This document shows positions 1 to 13,022 of a DNA stretch of 64,000 nucleotides, in pieces (within the stretch, counting starts at the first letter, position 1; the number at the start of each line of letters is the position of its first letter). The stretch is from Leptoclinus maculatus (taxonomy: Eukaryota; Chordata; Actinopteri; Perciformes; Stichaeidae): the NCBI GenBank assembly GCA_032191485.1, contig JAVDOI010000001.1:31171948-31235947 (forward strand), in the 5' to 3' direction. A program made the translations under genes and the position numbers. The notes beneath the pieces were generated by a model. That model saw nothing but the letters and a program-made list of their open reading frames with translations. It was not told where the DNA came from and made no database searches.

Positions 1-138
1 CTTCCAAGTGCGTCGTCCACCCCGTTGACCCAGTTCTCATCCAGCATCAGTTGACTTCTGCAAAATTTGACCCAACCTCCTCGTGAAAAGGGCTTGATAT
101 GGCCAGTCATATGGTTCTTAAATGCCCTTCCTGCAACC
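1..138 (-). other. Open frame at the left edge, possible exon
   Basis: On the minus strand a frame without stops runs from about 138 to the window edge (around 45 codons; it includes KNHMTGHIKPFS and LDENWVNGVDD). It is preceded by a possible splice acceptor (attattcag). I do not recognise the protein. The pyrimidine tract before the acceptor is weak, and a 45-codon open frame can arise by chance or belong to a repeat. The sequence beyond the edge would decide. Confidence 0.15.
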
Positions 139-3100
139 TGAATAATTGTTTACCCAACCTAATGCCATACCCCATGCCAAATGTGCACAGTGGTAAACAC
201 TAACTCTTAACTTACCTCCCCTTAACTTAACTCCCCTGCTGCAAGACAGACATGTGTGACCGGTGCAAGGTTCTACCCTCAGGGGAAGCACATAGACGAT
301 TCCACCCTTCAATCCCCTCCAGACATCGAAAAGTAGTTGGATTATTCCTATATGTCAACACAAAAACCATCGCTGGTGCTGGACCAAAAACCTCTCGCTG
401 GATTTCCATCACGCTGGACTTGACAGGACTGGACTCTCTGACGTAATTACAGCAATCAGAGTCTGTTTTGGTGGAATCTGATATCGTTCGTACAGACTGC
501 TGTAAAGTTGACCAACCAAATGCAGTCAATGCAGTGACAAGCTCAACCAGACCAATTCCTTTTAATAAAATGATACTCTCATCCAGTACTGGATACTAGT
601 ATTAGATTAGTACTTGGCGTACTAGAGTTAAATAGCAGTTGCAGATATGTTTGAATTTAGTTTTAGCCTACTTGGAGAACTGAATGGGTTAGGTTTAGTA
701 AAGCCGTACAATAACAGAGTTGGGTAAATTGAGTTGTCAGTCAATAATGAATTTTCAAATAGGTTCCTGTGATTTTCTTTACCTTCTGCCACTTACTGTA
801 TTGCCTATTATGACAATGTCTACCTACAGTATTTGGCAACTTGTGTAGGCTAAAACATACCAAATCAGGCATTTGCAACTGCTATTTTTCCCAGAAGAAC
901 CTGTGTATGAAGGTGTTACATACTTAAAATCAATCCTATGTACAATATTTCATACTAGCACTAGGCAGACTGTGCTAAACCAGAAAACCAGACATTTTAT
1001 TTGCCGGGTTGGTGTACACAATGGACTGGTTTCCAGAGGCCTGTCTAACACAATCAAAGTGTCAGACAACTGATTTTTGTTCTTGGACTAGCCAGGGTCC
1101 TGTGCTTGGTGGCTGAACAAGTGGAAGCCTGGAGGCAATAAGCTGTCAAGATCATCAACTGCTACAATCAGCTGTGGCCAAATCCAGGAAATGATCTGTC
1201 TTCTCATAACTCCGTTGGGATTATCAGTCAAGTGATGATGGATTTTCTTTTCCTACAGCATACTCTCCAGCCACAAATGAGAAATAGAAGAACATATTAA
1301 CAGACGGACGGGTTGACTGACGGAAATTAGACAGACGAACACAGACAAATGGACGGACAGACAACTCTGTCAATCCTGCTGGAAAAGAGAGACAATGACA
1401 GGTTGCTATGGAAACTGAGACAAATAGTTGTCTCTATTTGTCTCTTCTGGCATTTTTCTTCAGTGAAGATATTGATGAACAGACTCTATGTTCAAATACC
1501 CAGTGGCCCCATGGTACTTCCCCAAACCACTGCTGCTGGGGGACCCCAAAATATAAACTTTATATGAACTCTTAAACCGCACAAATTTTGCACTAGTGTG
1601 TTTTTCTGACTGGGTTATGAAAAAAAAAAAAAGAAAAAGAATAATTTTTGGGTCTGAAATGGGTTTGAAAATGAGTCATTCAAAAAAGAGAATTTTATTC
1701 AAAAACTTCTATCTTTAAAAAGATGACAAAAATGACAAAATACAGGGTTACAGTGTGTTTGTATATACACATCTATATTTCACCTTCCCTGTTAGAAGGT
1801 GTGACCACATGCTATAAATCGTTGTTCATTTTGTTGCCACGACAACATGCTAGCCAACCAGAACGTTGGGATCAGTGTACCCCGTGGACCTCTGAGCTTC
1901 TAGTGTCACATAATGACACCACTTTTTTTTTTGGCCATAATTTAGAACAACACGGATTTTTTTTCTGAAAGCTCATTCTGAATACTGTTACTGCTGCAAT
2001 ATGTTGAAGAGATAAAGGCTCACATCCACGACATGCAGTATGGTCCCACTGAAACACTGGTACCACATTGCTAGTTTTATTTACAGGCATTAAACACCAT
2101 TATTTATCTGACAGTACTCTTGAGGTATACTTGATAGTACACAGAGATGTAATAGTAGCTCTATTGTTTCAGTTTCGCAGACAGTGTAAGCTTTCAGAAA
2201 CAAAATGTGACTGTTTCTTTAACTCTCTTTAAAAAGATGTGTTGCAAGTGTCCCCAACTACTCACATTATCATCCATTTGAACACACTTTACAGATCTGA
2301 TGCACATGATCTTATTTCAACACAACTTTTTGAAGAGCCCACAGCTTATTTCTGTTTGAGAATTGGTCATGTTGGAGGACAAACAGAAACGCTACGAAGA
2401 CAACATGCACAATTATTGTTGTCGAGAGTTATCGCCCCCCCGGAACCCCGCCATTGTTTGAGAAATACCTCGTGTTACGTACGTAAGTTACATCCTGCTT
2501 ATCAATGCTTGAATCCCACTGCAACAAATACACAAGCTTAGCGAGTGCGGCCTTGCATTCAGCTTATTTCCTGGTATTTTTAAGTCAAAAAGTCATACCA
2601 ACGCCCGTGATTCTGTAGGAGTCAAGAAAATCCACTAGCTTCAAATCACTTGCCAAGCTTGTTATTTTTCGCAGTGTTCTCTCAAAATGATTTTATTTTT
2701 TCGAAAGATGCTGTACTTGGTTGAGATCACAGATGTAACTGCTTTCAGTGCGTGTCTTTCAGTGTCCTCAGGCCTGTTCTTTGTTTGTTTCACTCTCCAT
2801 GCACACTATTCTGCCATTACACTTCAGGCATTTCCTTTAACTTGCATGATTTGTATTGTCCAGAAGAATTTTCGTTTATGTTCTCCATCTCATTCAACCT
2901 CAAACCATTATACTATCATACAATCACACATATGACATCAACAACCCTGTCTCCTACAAAATGACGTTCCCATACAACTGCACTTCCAACTTGAATAATT
3001 GAAAGCCCTGTGTGGTTTTTTAACTATCCGGGCCTCATACCCACATCGATTTTCACTCTCATTTGAAACTTATTTGCGATCTGTCAAAAGCAGATGTAAT

Positions 3101-4453
3101 CCTCGATAAAATACACTTCCCTCGAAATGTAATTCACAAAGCAGTTTTGTTGTATGGGAACGTAATGTTTAGGCGACAGGGCTGGAATGGTGAGTGGAAT
3201 GTATGTGGTGTCAGATAATGAAAACTGATAAAATTAGGATTTTTGACCATGAATCAATTCACTAACATCAGAGAGGATTTTCCCCAAAACTGAAATACTC
3301 AAAAGAAAAACATTTGGCATGAGAAGTTTATCACATCCACCTATTTAGAAATGAGTGAGAATGAATTAAGGCAGAAATTGCAGTTTCTATTTTCATCTTT
3401 AGCTCATTTAATTAAAAATGAATCTACGGCTGAACTGGATGTTGCAAATGAAATGTCCTGAAACAATGGTGATGATGTTTGGAAGCATGACTATGGGATA
3501 TCGTTGGTATTATAATATTCATTGTTAGCTTGTCATTCACAGCCTCAGTGTCGGGGTCATGGGCAGAAAGCCAGAAACACATACAACAATGTGAGGCACA
3601 GAAAATATAGATATGCAAATGTATGTACTAGCTATAATACTGGTAATAGTTTAAGAGGGTGACAAGACAGAACACACACATTCAAAATCGCCTCACAGAA
3701 ATAAACAAGACATCTGTAAACAACAGTAGAGCGTCTGCTCACAAGATAGTGGGCCTCCCCTCTTTTTATTGCTGGTGTGCCCGAGCTTCTATTTTAATTG
3801 ATTGGATTAATTCAGATGAGATTTCCTATAGCGTCAAGAAAGCAATACAATACAGTGACTTCATCTGTTTATGGATCAGTATCCTTCTCAGCATGACACA
3901 CACACAGTACCTCCTCTGAGATGCCTTCAACATGTGGATATCAATCTTGACTTTCTTCACAATTTGTGAAGCGTTTTCCACATTTGTCCTTCATTTGTCA
4001 GCATTTCTCAGCAGTCCTCAACGTTTAAAAGAGCGACAGCTGGCTACAAGTAATAAAAAAAATACCCACTTAATTATTTTTTAAAGGCCAAGGTTGTCTC
4101 AGATCTTTCAGCTGAGACTTTTCCCAGTTTGTGAATAACGTTGTCCCATACTTTCTCTAAAGTGGCATTGTCAGCAGTCCTCATATGAAACATAGGGGCC
4201 GAGGTGTCTGCAAGCTTAAAATAATACCTGCTAAAATTGTAAATGGCACATATTGCCTTTTCACACAGTGTCACATGAGATGAGCTTTTTTTCCAGCGTG
4301 TATTTATAATACAGAATAAATTGAAAGCAGATGTATGTAAATTACACCAAGCTGAACTTTTCCTTTAAGATTAGTGTCGGGAAATCCAGTCGCAGTCCTG
4401 AGCAACTGTGTCATACATGTGTTCATATGTGGCTTAGCAGCTATATGGACCTG

Positions 4454-4456
<3 letters not shown>
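139..4456. other. Intergenic, no gene recognised
   Basis: This AT-rich single-copy-looking DNA has only short ORFs, with no domain signature and no convincing exon pair. A-runs occur near 1621 and a few short T-runs elsewhere. I see no RNA gene and no clear transposon end. Confidence 0.5.
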
Positions 4457-4510
<54 letters not shown>

Positions 4511-4543
4511 GGTGGGTGGGTGGGTGGGTGGGTGTGTGGGTGG
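4457..4543. repeat. Compound (TG)n(GGGT)n microsatellite
   Basis: A TG dinucleotide run of about 46 bases passes directly into about ten GGGT tetranucleotides. The ORFs reading VCVCV or THTH across it are artefacts of the repeat. The G-rich half has enough GGG runs to form a G-quadruplex in principle. Confidence 0.95.
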
Positions 4544-6269
4544 TTTGCTTTCAGGTTCAGTTTGCAGTGTATTCATATTAAAATGTTCAGTATTGCCCTT
4601 GACAGGCCTTTGTGTCACCTTCTTCTCAATAGTTTGGATTGGACAAACTTCTCATGCCATACGTTCAGCATTAGAGCTTTAAAGAAAATCTACAACCTTG
4701 TGTGTCTGAATTGAGCGTGAGTTGACTGCACCCTTGTTTCACTCATCAGTGCAAAGGATGAATAATTGTCATTTCTACACATGGCAGCTTGTAGATTGGG
4801 ACACCACACATATAAGTGTTATATTCACACGTTATGGTGACGGGATGCGTTCTCAGCAACACATATTTACATGCAGTAAGTAAGTTTGTTGCTCATGAAT
4901 GTGTAAAAAAAAATATTGTTTCATTTTTGTTCTTCCAAATGGCACGTAGATATGTCCTCACCGGGAAGCCGCCGTCATCATTAATGATTTTGTGTTGAGC
5001 ATCACAATCACCGTCGTTATCTCACCATCATCATGTGCTGCTGAACTTGAAGTAGGTGCAAAAGAAAAAAAAAGTTTTGTACAGAAATCTATTTTTTATG
5101 GAGAATTTGTAAAAAAAAAAAACAAATTATTAAACATGCTGTACTTTTTATGATTAATGATGTAGGTACAACACAATCTTGTTCATTAAAGTCAATGTTT
5201 TTACTGTTACACACCATGTAAAAAATCTATGGTTTAAACTGAATATCAAATATCAATATGTCATATGATCTCTTTTGTCCATTATGGCTGCTTTTACACA
5301 GGAACAGAACACATTGTGGGACCCAGAGTAAAATCTCTTTGTGCTGGAGAGACACTTATCTCTGGGTCACACCTGTAAAAACGTGTTGTATTCACAATCC
5401 AAAACACGTTAGTAGAATACAAGATGTGTCCGCTCCAACTCTGCTACAGCTTGGTGCCAATAGTATGTGTTACTTTTGAACATCAACATTTTGAAGTCTA
5501 CATTTCTTGCAAAAACATGGTTTATTGTGTGGCTTTTAATGTGGCAGCTGTATCTACGAGTTGCCTGAGCATTTGGTGAATTCTTCCATTAAAACATGTT
5601 GACATACATTTTTTTTTAAAATAATTTTAGACACCAGATGTTAAGTTTCACAATGTCATGAACAGTATTAAAAAGATGCAGTGTTTCTTGTGTAAAAGCA
5701 GCAGTGAGTGGCTGATCCTCATGTCTATATCTGGGAGAGGGATGACCTCCACAGACACAAAAGATTTTGGATGACTTGACCCTTATAATGGCCCAAAATC
5801 TGACCTTATATCAGTCTAAACAAGGAGGAATATGGTTCTCTTTGTTTAGACATGATGGGTTTAGAGTGGAAGATGACATTGTGGGGAATTTAGGCTCTAA
5901 CAGCAGCATTAGCATATCGGCCATTTTGGATGCTCCTATTTTGATTGGTAAAACAATGCTCTAAGTTTTGAATTTAGGATGAAAAATTGCCTTTTACTGT
6001 CCTCCCATGAGAGAGAAACGACATGGAGTCTTATAAATGGTTGAACAACAGATACTATATGTGAATGCAGCTTCACAACCTGCTGTTCAAGAGAATCACA
6101 GTTTATCTATCAGCTATTTTGAAAACATTATTTGAGAATAAAGTTTTTGATACAATACTCTCTCCTTTGTACTAATGTTTTTGTAAACCGCTATCCTGAT
6201 TCATGAACTAGTGTTTGGGATGATTTTGTTTGGTTGAATATGATTAATTACAAACACAGAGTCAGCCTG
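4544..6269. other. Intergenic, no gene recognised
   Basis: The stretch is AT-rich with short A-runs (for example near 5064 and 5112). No ORF has a recognisable domain, and I see no repeat family that I can name. Confidence 0.45.
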
Positions 6270-6475
6270 GTGCCTTTAGTCCTGCTTAAAGCCTCTCTGT
6301 GGGCATGTTTGCTTCGGTTTCCTCCAAGTGCTACAGTCTAAATATATACCTGTCAGGTGAGTTAATGTTATTGTTTGTCAAGGTTTATTAGCCCTCTAAA
6401 ATACGTTTCCCAATACACCCTGCCTCACACGAAATCCATGTTGGGATAGGCTACTGGATGGATGGACAAGACACA
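6270..6475 (+). repeat. Degenerate dispersed repeat (GGTTTCCTCC / CACCCTGCCTC type)
   Basis: The order of short blocks (a CTCTGTGGGCATGTTTGC-like start, GGTTTCCTCC, ACAGTCTAAA, CACCCTGCCTCACAC, TGGGATAGGCT, ATGGATGGA) matches a very common vertebrate and fish dispersed repeat. That repeat normally reads through similar blocks to GGGATAGGCTCCAG and a GGATGGA tail. The copy is strongly diverged and has internal deletions. The identification is from memory of the repeat. Confidence 0.6.
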
Positions 6476-9306
6476 CTGAAATACAGGCTCATCGAACATA
6501 GTCACTATGGACTAATTGCTTAATTTTGAATTTACAGTCAAACCCTTGAGCAGGTTGGTCATTTCAATTAGGAGCACTTTAATCCTGACATTAATGAGGG
6601 ATAATCCATGGCAACGTGTGAGCTAAAGAACCTTATCTTTGCCTCTGCATTGTGTGTATAATAATCTACACTGGGTCGTTCAGTTGCTGATAGCAAAGAA
6701 TGTGAAGGTTTAATTAATTACTGCTAACTAACTGTAGGGATTGGAGTGGATTATCTCACGTATCACATTGTGACAAGCATTGGTTACTATTTTTTGGTAG
6801 TACGCTCTTTAAATTGAATTGTCACCCTTAAAACAAGTGTTCCAAGTAGTACACCAACAAGTGTTAGTAACCTATTCTCCATATACGACGTATTTCCACC
6901 TCTACATGCACACACCATGGTCAGACCCTAACCCTTTGAAAGAAACGTTTCAAATGTTGCTATTTTACCACAATGTTACCATGGTTATGCAGGTTGGTCA
7001 GAAACGTTGGCACCAGCAAATCATATCAGGGAGAAATTGAATACATGAGATTCACATGGTAGAGAGATTCCATCAATGACTCGTATGAAACTGGAGAAGG
7101 AGAAAGCTGGAGCGGTGAAGGGAGAAAAGCAGCGCAACCAGTCAGCCGCAACATGTGACTGGTTTAAAAGAAGGGTCTGACTGATGATGGATGAAACTTT
7201 ATCTATACCACATCTAACAAAACAGGGTTACAAAGTGATTTACAGGAGAATACGGGATTAAACATTTAAAGACCTAAACAGGAAATGCATGGAACAAAAA
7301 ATAAGTAATTATAGCAAATTATTTCATTAATTTAAAGGACAACGAAATATAATTAAGGAAAACAGAAAAGACAGACTGGAGCAATACAAATGAAACCTGA
7401 CATTGATAAAAGGATTCAACCAATGAAAAGATGCCAGTTAATGTGTTTTGTCTCTTGAATTTAATAGGCTCGTCACCCCAGCTGATGCCATCATTATAAA
7501 CTCATTTTCTATTTAAAACCATTTAAGTTAAATTAAAGTTCCTGTGGTGATCCAATATTTTAGATCCCAAAAAGGATAAAAAGTACAATTTGGAGAGAAA
7601 TGTAGAATACAATACACAATACTTTCATATTATGTCGGTGCAACCATGAAATTTGTACTGTTTAATTTCAATAATTGCATTGAAAAACTGAATCTTGAAA
7701 GGCCTAATGCTGATTCATACATAATGTGTCTAATATTAATTTTCTTCATCCTCTTCATACAAAGAATCATAAGGTTTTGGAGTTTAGTTGTAACGGTTGT
7801 AACAGGTTGAAGGAATATGTTTGGGTGTTCAAATCATTTTAATGTGCAGTATTGTGCTTCAAAGTCATCGTCGTGGTTCTTGATCCTACTAATTAACCCA
7901 CCAAGCGGTTGATTTGACTAAATACAGTTAAGGAGCACAAATGATTGATATAATTAATCTGCAATGACATTTGTAGTAAAAGACATATTGTTATTGTTAT
8001 AAGTGTGAACAATAATGAAGACTTGACACATAATTCACCCTCGCATTAACTGACCCGTGATCTAGCTAGCTGATGTTTAACAACAGCACGTTTCACTTTT
8101 CGCTCAAATGCTTCAGATGCTTTCTTCATTTGAGGCAGGAAGCCCAGTGTTATGCAGCCGCACCCTGCAGCCTTGCACCATCTCAACTTTAAGGGAAATA
8201 TGCAGAGATGCAGTGATAATTTAACCCACTAGCCTGTGCAGAGATCCCTCGCCAGTTTTACAGTACGTGGTTTTCAGCATGAAAACTGCACGAGATACAC
8301 TCCATCAACATAACGCAGGGGAGCTAATTATTACTACGAAACAGGGCTTTTATCCACCAGCCAAAACACAAAGTGATGACATTTTTTACTTTCTGATGCC
8401 ACCACCTTAGGCTAAGAAATACTATAATACTTTAATAGTATGTAATGCTGCAATGTCAGATTTTAAATATGATATAATCCAATAATTAAGAAACTGTTTT
8501 GATTGATAGAGTAATAAGAAGCTGCTATCAATGCTTTAATGGCTCCTTCAGCACATTTCTAGCAGTTTTTCAGATCACTGTCACAGAGAATTTGAACAAT
8601 CATTCTTACACCCGTTCAAAAAGAAAGAAAGTAACAGAGACATGAAACTGTATCATAAATAAAGCACCATGTCATTTAATCAGCATAATTAATCTGGTCA
8701 TTAACATTTACTTGGTGATATGAAATTGAACGCTATCTGTGCCTCCGTAACTTAATTGTGCTTTAAGGTATCTTATTTTTCTTTGTCTACTTCAGTGATC
8801 TCTGTGAGCGTGCATTGACTTTGCAAAACAGATGGTCTTCACTGATGCTTTATTAAACTCATCTGACATTTTTTGTCAGTTGAAACAGAGTAAAAGCGAG
8901 AGTTTGAACCTTCAAGTCCAAGGCGTTGCTGATTACCACACCAGTTAAATGATTTTGCTAAATACTGTAGACATAGAACATCAGTTAAGAGGCACTCAAT
9001 AAAATGTCATTTATATGTCCCTAATCGAAGAGCTCAAGTATGTTTTTAAATATGTAAAAACAGGAAGTCATGTTGCTAAAAGTCTGGATTAATAATCAGT
9101 AACACGTTTTTGTAATTAGGAAATTCTCAGATAGAGTGCCTTCATTTAGTCTGTTATCTGCCTGATATCCAGTACTAGTGCGAGACAGAGTGCATTTTCT
9201 TTCACAATGCTGCCCCACACTTGGACAAAACAAACACTTTGTATCAGTGACAGAGCAAGTAAAGAGATTGGGAGGGCAAAATGGATTACCACATCTGGAG
9301 TCAGCA
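6476..9306. other. Intergenic, no gene recognised
   Basis: The longest ORFs are about 70 codons and have no domain signature. The DNA is AT-rich and mostly non-repetitive. Conserved non-coding elements could be present but cannot be judged from one sequence. Confidence 0.45.
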
Positions 9307-9338
<32 letters not shown>

Positions 9339-9344
9339 GTGTGT
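9307..9344. repeat. (TG)n microsatellite
   Basis: About 38 bases of TG with one CG interruption. The 125-codon minus-strand ORF crossing it (9146-9523) owes its HTHTH core to the repeat. Confidence 0.95.
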
Positions 9345-11169
9345 ATAGAGGTAGACCTGTGTTTTAAGTTCTCCGTAGTAGCCATGTGGAAGATCATACT
9401 ATAAATATTTCTGTCATGTATGTTCATAATCTTTGATGAAGGGATAGAAAGTTTCATCGTTTTATTGTTATGTCTCATCCACCAGAGTTTACTTGTACTT
9501 GGTCCATCTACAGCTGTAGACACCTGTAGTTATTGTGTACTCTGTGCTGTTTGATAGTAGGCAGTTCTTTTTTCCCTCATTTAATTACATTGGACTCAGT
9601 TATCATCATAATACAGACTATACAATCTTGGTCACCAGGTAGGACAAACAAAAAAGCTAAGCAGGGGGAAGAATTGGGTGAGTGATCAGTTTTGTGGGAC
9701 TGAAACCAATATATAATATATATAATAATATAAGTTCCATCATCGTTGTTTCCAAACAGCAGCTAACAATCTTAACCATTCTTTTTGACTAAAAAAACAA
9801 TAAAATACGTTTTAAATTTTTTAACATTAACTGCTTTACCTTGTTAAGTAGATGTGTGTGACTCATTTAAAACCAACATAAATACATTAAGACACCTAAA
9901 AAAATAAAATAAAATGGGTAAATAAGTAGATCAGAAAAAATAAAAGCAATCACGTAGTCCTAACATTTTAAAATGGTGATGGATGGGGAAGACCAAGCGT
10001 TACAGACTAGACAAACTAAAGCAGTACTGCCAACTTTTAGAGCATGGTCAGCACATTTTGCTGGGATTCATCAATATCATTGATCATCATTGTGCCACAA
10101 TCAAACCAGCGCCCAGAGTTGTCTCAAAAGATGAATAATGCTAGTTGATATGTATGTATCTCTGTACACATCCCATAGGCTGCTTTAGTTGTCTTCTTAT
10201 GTGTTACACAACATGGGATGAAATGACGAGTCTTCATCCATGAAGCTCATATTCCCTCATGTCAATCTGATAGGGCCATTATCAGGCTGATATCATGTAG
10301 TCTAGGGAGGCTTTAAGTGACAGTGAAAAACTGTAAACAAAAGTGAGACTGTAACTCATTATCAGGGAAGGAGCTCTAGCATCTGTCTCTCGATAACATC
10401 ACAGATTAGAGCGCTCTCCACTCAGGGTTTAATCTTTGGCAGACAGTTGTTGATTTAACAGGAGAACTTTATCGTCACGTGTTTTGCTGTCACAGAATTT
10501 CATTATTATTGGTTTCAATGGAGAGTTTTAGTATCACATCTAAATGCTGTTTCAGGGGCCTTTTCATACTGCCAAAAAACATATCTTGGGGAAACACTGA
10601 AATGCTATTATGTACTTATTGTATTGGCCAATTGCCTGAAATGGGAAATGGCAATGGATTTTGGCATCATTGCAGGGATTCGGGCAAGATTATCATGTTG
10701 GCATCATCTACGGTTGGCAGCGCTAGTGAATCATTTTCTCTCTTTCGTTCTCTCCCTCTTTCTTTGTGCTTTGTGTGTCTGCAACAAGAATGGAAATTTC
10801 AGGATTCCTGTCAGGCAAATGCCTACCGAATCTCCTCTCATCTTCCACTCTCCTCGTCCCCTCTGTCTTCTTGCTCTGTCTTTTTCTGTCTGTGTCTTTG
10901 CTTCTCTCTGCTTGTTTTCTCTCTCTGGTTGTCTGAACACGGACGGTGTTGATGGTGGATATTCAACATGGCAGCAAGTTAGGAGAACGCTTTTGAAACA
11001 CACACTCACACACAGCTTTGTCCCTGGGATAAAATACCTAACCAATTGTACCATGCAACGGAAGCTAAAATGATGTGAACACTTTATATGTTTGTCCTCT
11101 CTGAGTGCAGTGATTGCAGGAGCTGGAGCTTGAAGATAAAACAAAGAGAAAGTGAATCAAGGGTAAGAG
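9345..11169. other. Intergenic, no gene recognised
   Basis: Overlapping ORFs of 137-157 codons near 10.48-11.14 kb occur in three frames on both strands through a pyrimidine-rich stretch (CTCTCTTTC-type). None shows a domain or splice context, so I regard them as chance open frames. Confidence 0.45.
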
Positions 11170-11580
11170 TCTACTTAGGCACAGAGGGACTTTGAGCTAT
11201 ACGGTCAGCTTGCTAACATGCTCACAATGACCATGCGTGCATGCTGATGTTTATCAGGTAATATGTCTACCATGTTCACCATCTCAGTTTAGCCTATTAG
11301 CCTATTGTCATTCATTTTGAAGGTATTTGGTCAAAAACAAATAACAATGTTGATCTGATGATGGCGCAAGATGAAAAGTGATGGGATCACAATTCATCCT
11401 GTGGGAAATATGAATGTATTGAATTCTATGGCAGTCTATCCAAATGGTTTTGAGATATTTCCCAATAAACCTTGTTAAAGTGCTAGATGATAAGTCAGGG
11501 GGTCACCAAAGCCATTCGGATTGATCCTTCAGGCCACTATGAATATCTGTAAAAAAATCTGACAATCCAACCAATTATTG

Positions 11581-12934
11581 TTAACCCTTACATACTGTTT
11601 ATATTTGATACCTTCACAGTATGGTTCGGGTCAATTTTGACCCGGACCAAGAATTCCCTCATAGTAAGTGTCTATACCAAATTTTAAACTACAGATCTAT
11701 TTAGAATGTCTAAATAGCCTATGTCTCATTATTAAATGTATGATTCATTCTTAATAAATGTTTCAGAGAGCAGGGAGAGTGTATTTTTTAAGTTTTACAA
11801 CATTCGTTTTTGGAGAAAAACCTCTAATATTACACATTATCATGTCCTGTTTTACATAAGACATGAAAACATGAAAGCCATAATGACTTAGATATATTTT
11901 ATTGAATTTGAAAATGGCATGAACATTCTGGAACTGTTGGAATTGATAATATAACCATATTTAATCATTGCAACCATTAAATGCTGTCCCCACTGCTATA
12001 TCATAAGAAATCATAATTATCAATATTAATTCAACATTTACCACTAAGAACACAAAACATTACATAATAACATGCTTATTATAAACTAGTCAATAATCAG
12101 TCAGTAATCAGAGTTTTCTTCCACGTTGTCTTCCTGCTCTGACACATCCTCCAAATCACTCTCAACCTCCTCATGTTGGAGGAACAGATCAAGGGCCTGT
12201 TGCACACTAAATCTTGCTGCCATGATGTCAGTCACTGAAATGGCAACTCAGGTACCTTTATAATGTTATGACCCCCACCCCACCACCACCCTCTCAACCC
12301 AAATTGATTCAAATTTGTTACTTTGTAGATTATTTGATAACATTGCAGGTGCTTGTGCTTGCAGGTGCAGATCTTGTGTCTGTGACAAGGCACCCTCTGA
12401 CCTGTGGATGACCTCTGTTCCCTTTGATCATATATGAGCACTTCTGTGTTGTTTTACTATTTCACTGTTTCGAGGCTCCCCCATGCCACTTCAAAGACCA
12501 GCAGGTGTCTGTCTCTGCGGGAACCTGGGCAAATGTTGTGGGAACACAGACAGTTCTCGTGACAGTTTCGAGGTCCCCCTTGAACTCTGTCACCACTGTC
12601 ACATAAAAAATACACACAAATATGGCCTGAACAGTTTCACAGTTTCAAGATTCCCTAAAACCACCATTTTCCTTGATTTGACCCACACTGGTAGATCTAA
12701 AATCCATCTCAATAGATACAGGTCAAATTTGACCCGAAACAGCCTCAGTGTACAAAAATGTGTAGCACCTCTTCAAAAGTATACAATTTTAGAATATTTT
12801 AATTTTTGTGTATTTTGGGTCACTTTAGGAAAAGTCATCAAATTTCAGGCTAAAAGAATGACGTTTAGGGTATTTTTACTGCTGTCAAATGTCAAAACGG
12901 GTCAAATTTGACCCTAACAGTATGTAAGGGTTAA
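11581..12934 (-). mobile_element. Non-autonomous piggyBac-like DNA transposon, TTAA-flanked
   Basis: TTAA lies directly outside both ends. The ends are inverted copies of CCCTTACATACTGTT (15 matching bases) with the typical C-run start of piggyBac elements. Copies of a GGTCAAATTTGACC palindrome lie just inside the ends. The interior is only 1.35 kb, too short for a transposase of about 550-600 residues, but it keeps a 40-codon transposase-like start on the minus strand. Removing the element and one TTAA restores the surrounding dispersed repeat. This is a deletion derivative that would need a transposase supplied in trans. Confidence 0.82.
12101..12223 (-). pseudogene. piggyBac transposase N-terminal remnant
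   Basis: ATG at 12223 opens 40 codons ending in TGA at 12101. The peptide starts MAARFSVQQALDLFL and is followed by an acidic stretch (ESDLEDVSEQEDNVEE). Piggybac-derived transposases typically start this way, with a short amphipathic segment and a Ser-Asp-Leu-Glu-Asp acidic patch. The catalytic DDD domain and the cysteine-rich C-terminus are not found downstream, so the gene is truncated and cannot encode an active enzyme. The orientation implies that the 5' end of the element is the high-coordinate side. Confidence 0.65.
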
Positions 12935-13022
12935 GATATTTCAGACTGGACAAAAACGGTGGACCAATTGACAAGACAGATAAACATTGCTATCATGGAG
13001 CCATGCCGCTACCGTGACTAAA

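Larger units (their letters stand above)
11170..13022 (+). repeat. Dispersed teleost repeat split by a transposon
   Basis: Two pieces, about 11170-11584 and 12931-13022, read as one dispersed fish repeat: TTGCTAACATGCTCAC, ACCTGATGATGGCG-like, GATGAAAAGT, GGGGTCACCAAAG, ATTCATCCT, CCAACCAATTATTG, then GATATTTCAGACTGGAC, GGTGGACC, GAGCCATGCCGCTA and a GGCTAAAA-like end. The inner half is partly duplicated, since GATGATGGCGCAAGATGAAAAGT is echoed at 11485 by TAGATGATAAGTCAGGGGG. The piggyBac-like element occupies the gap exactly at a TTAA. Confidence 0.65.

Noticed and set aside
10479..11144. Overlapping ORFs of 137-157 codons
   Set aside because: They run in three frames through CT-rich low-complexity sequence, with composition driven by the repeat and no motif.
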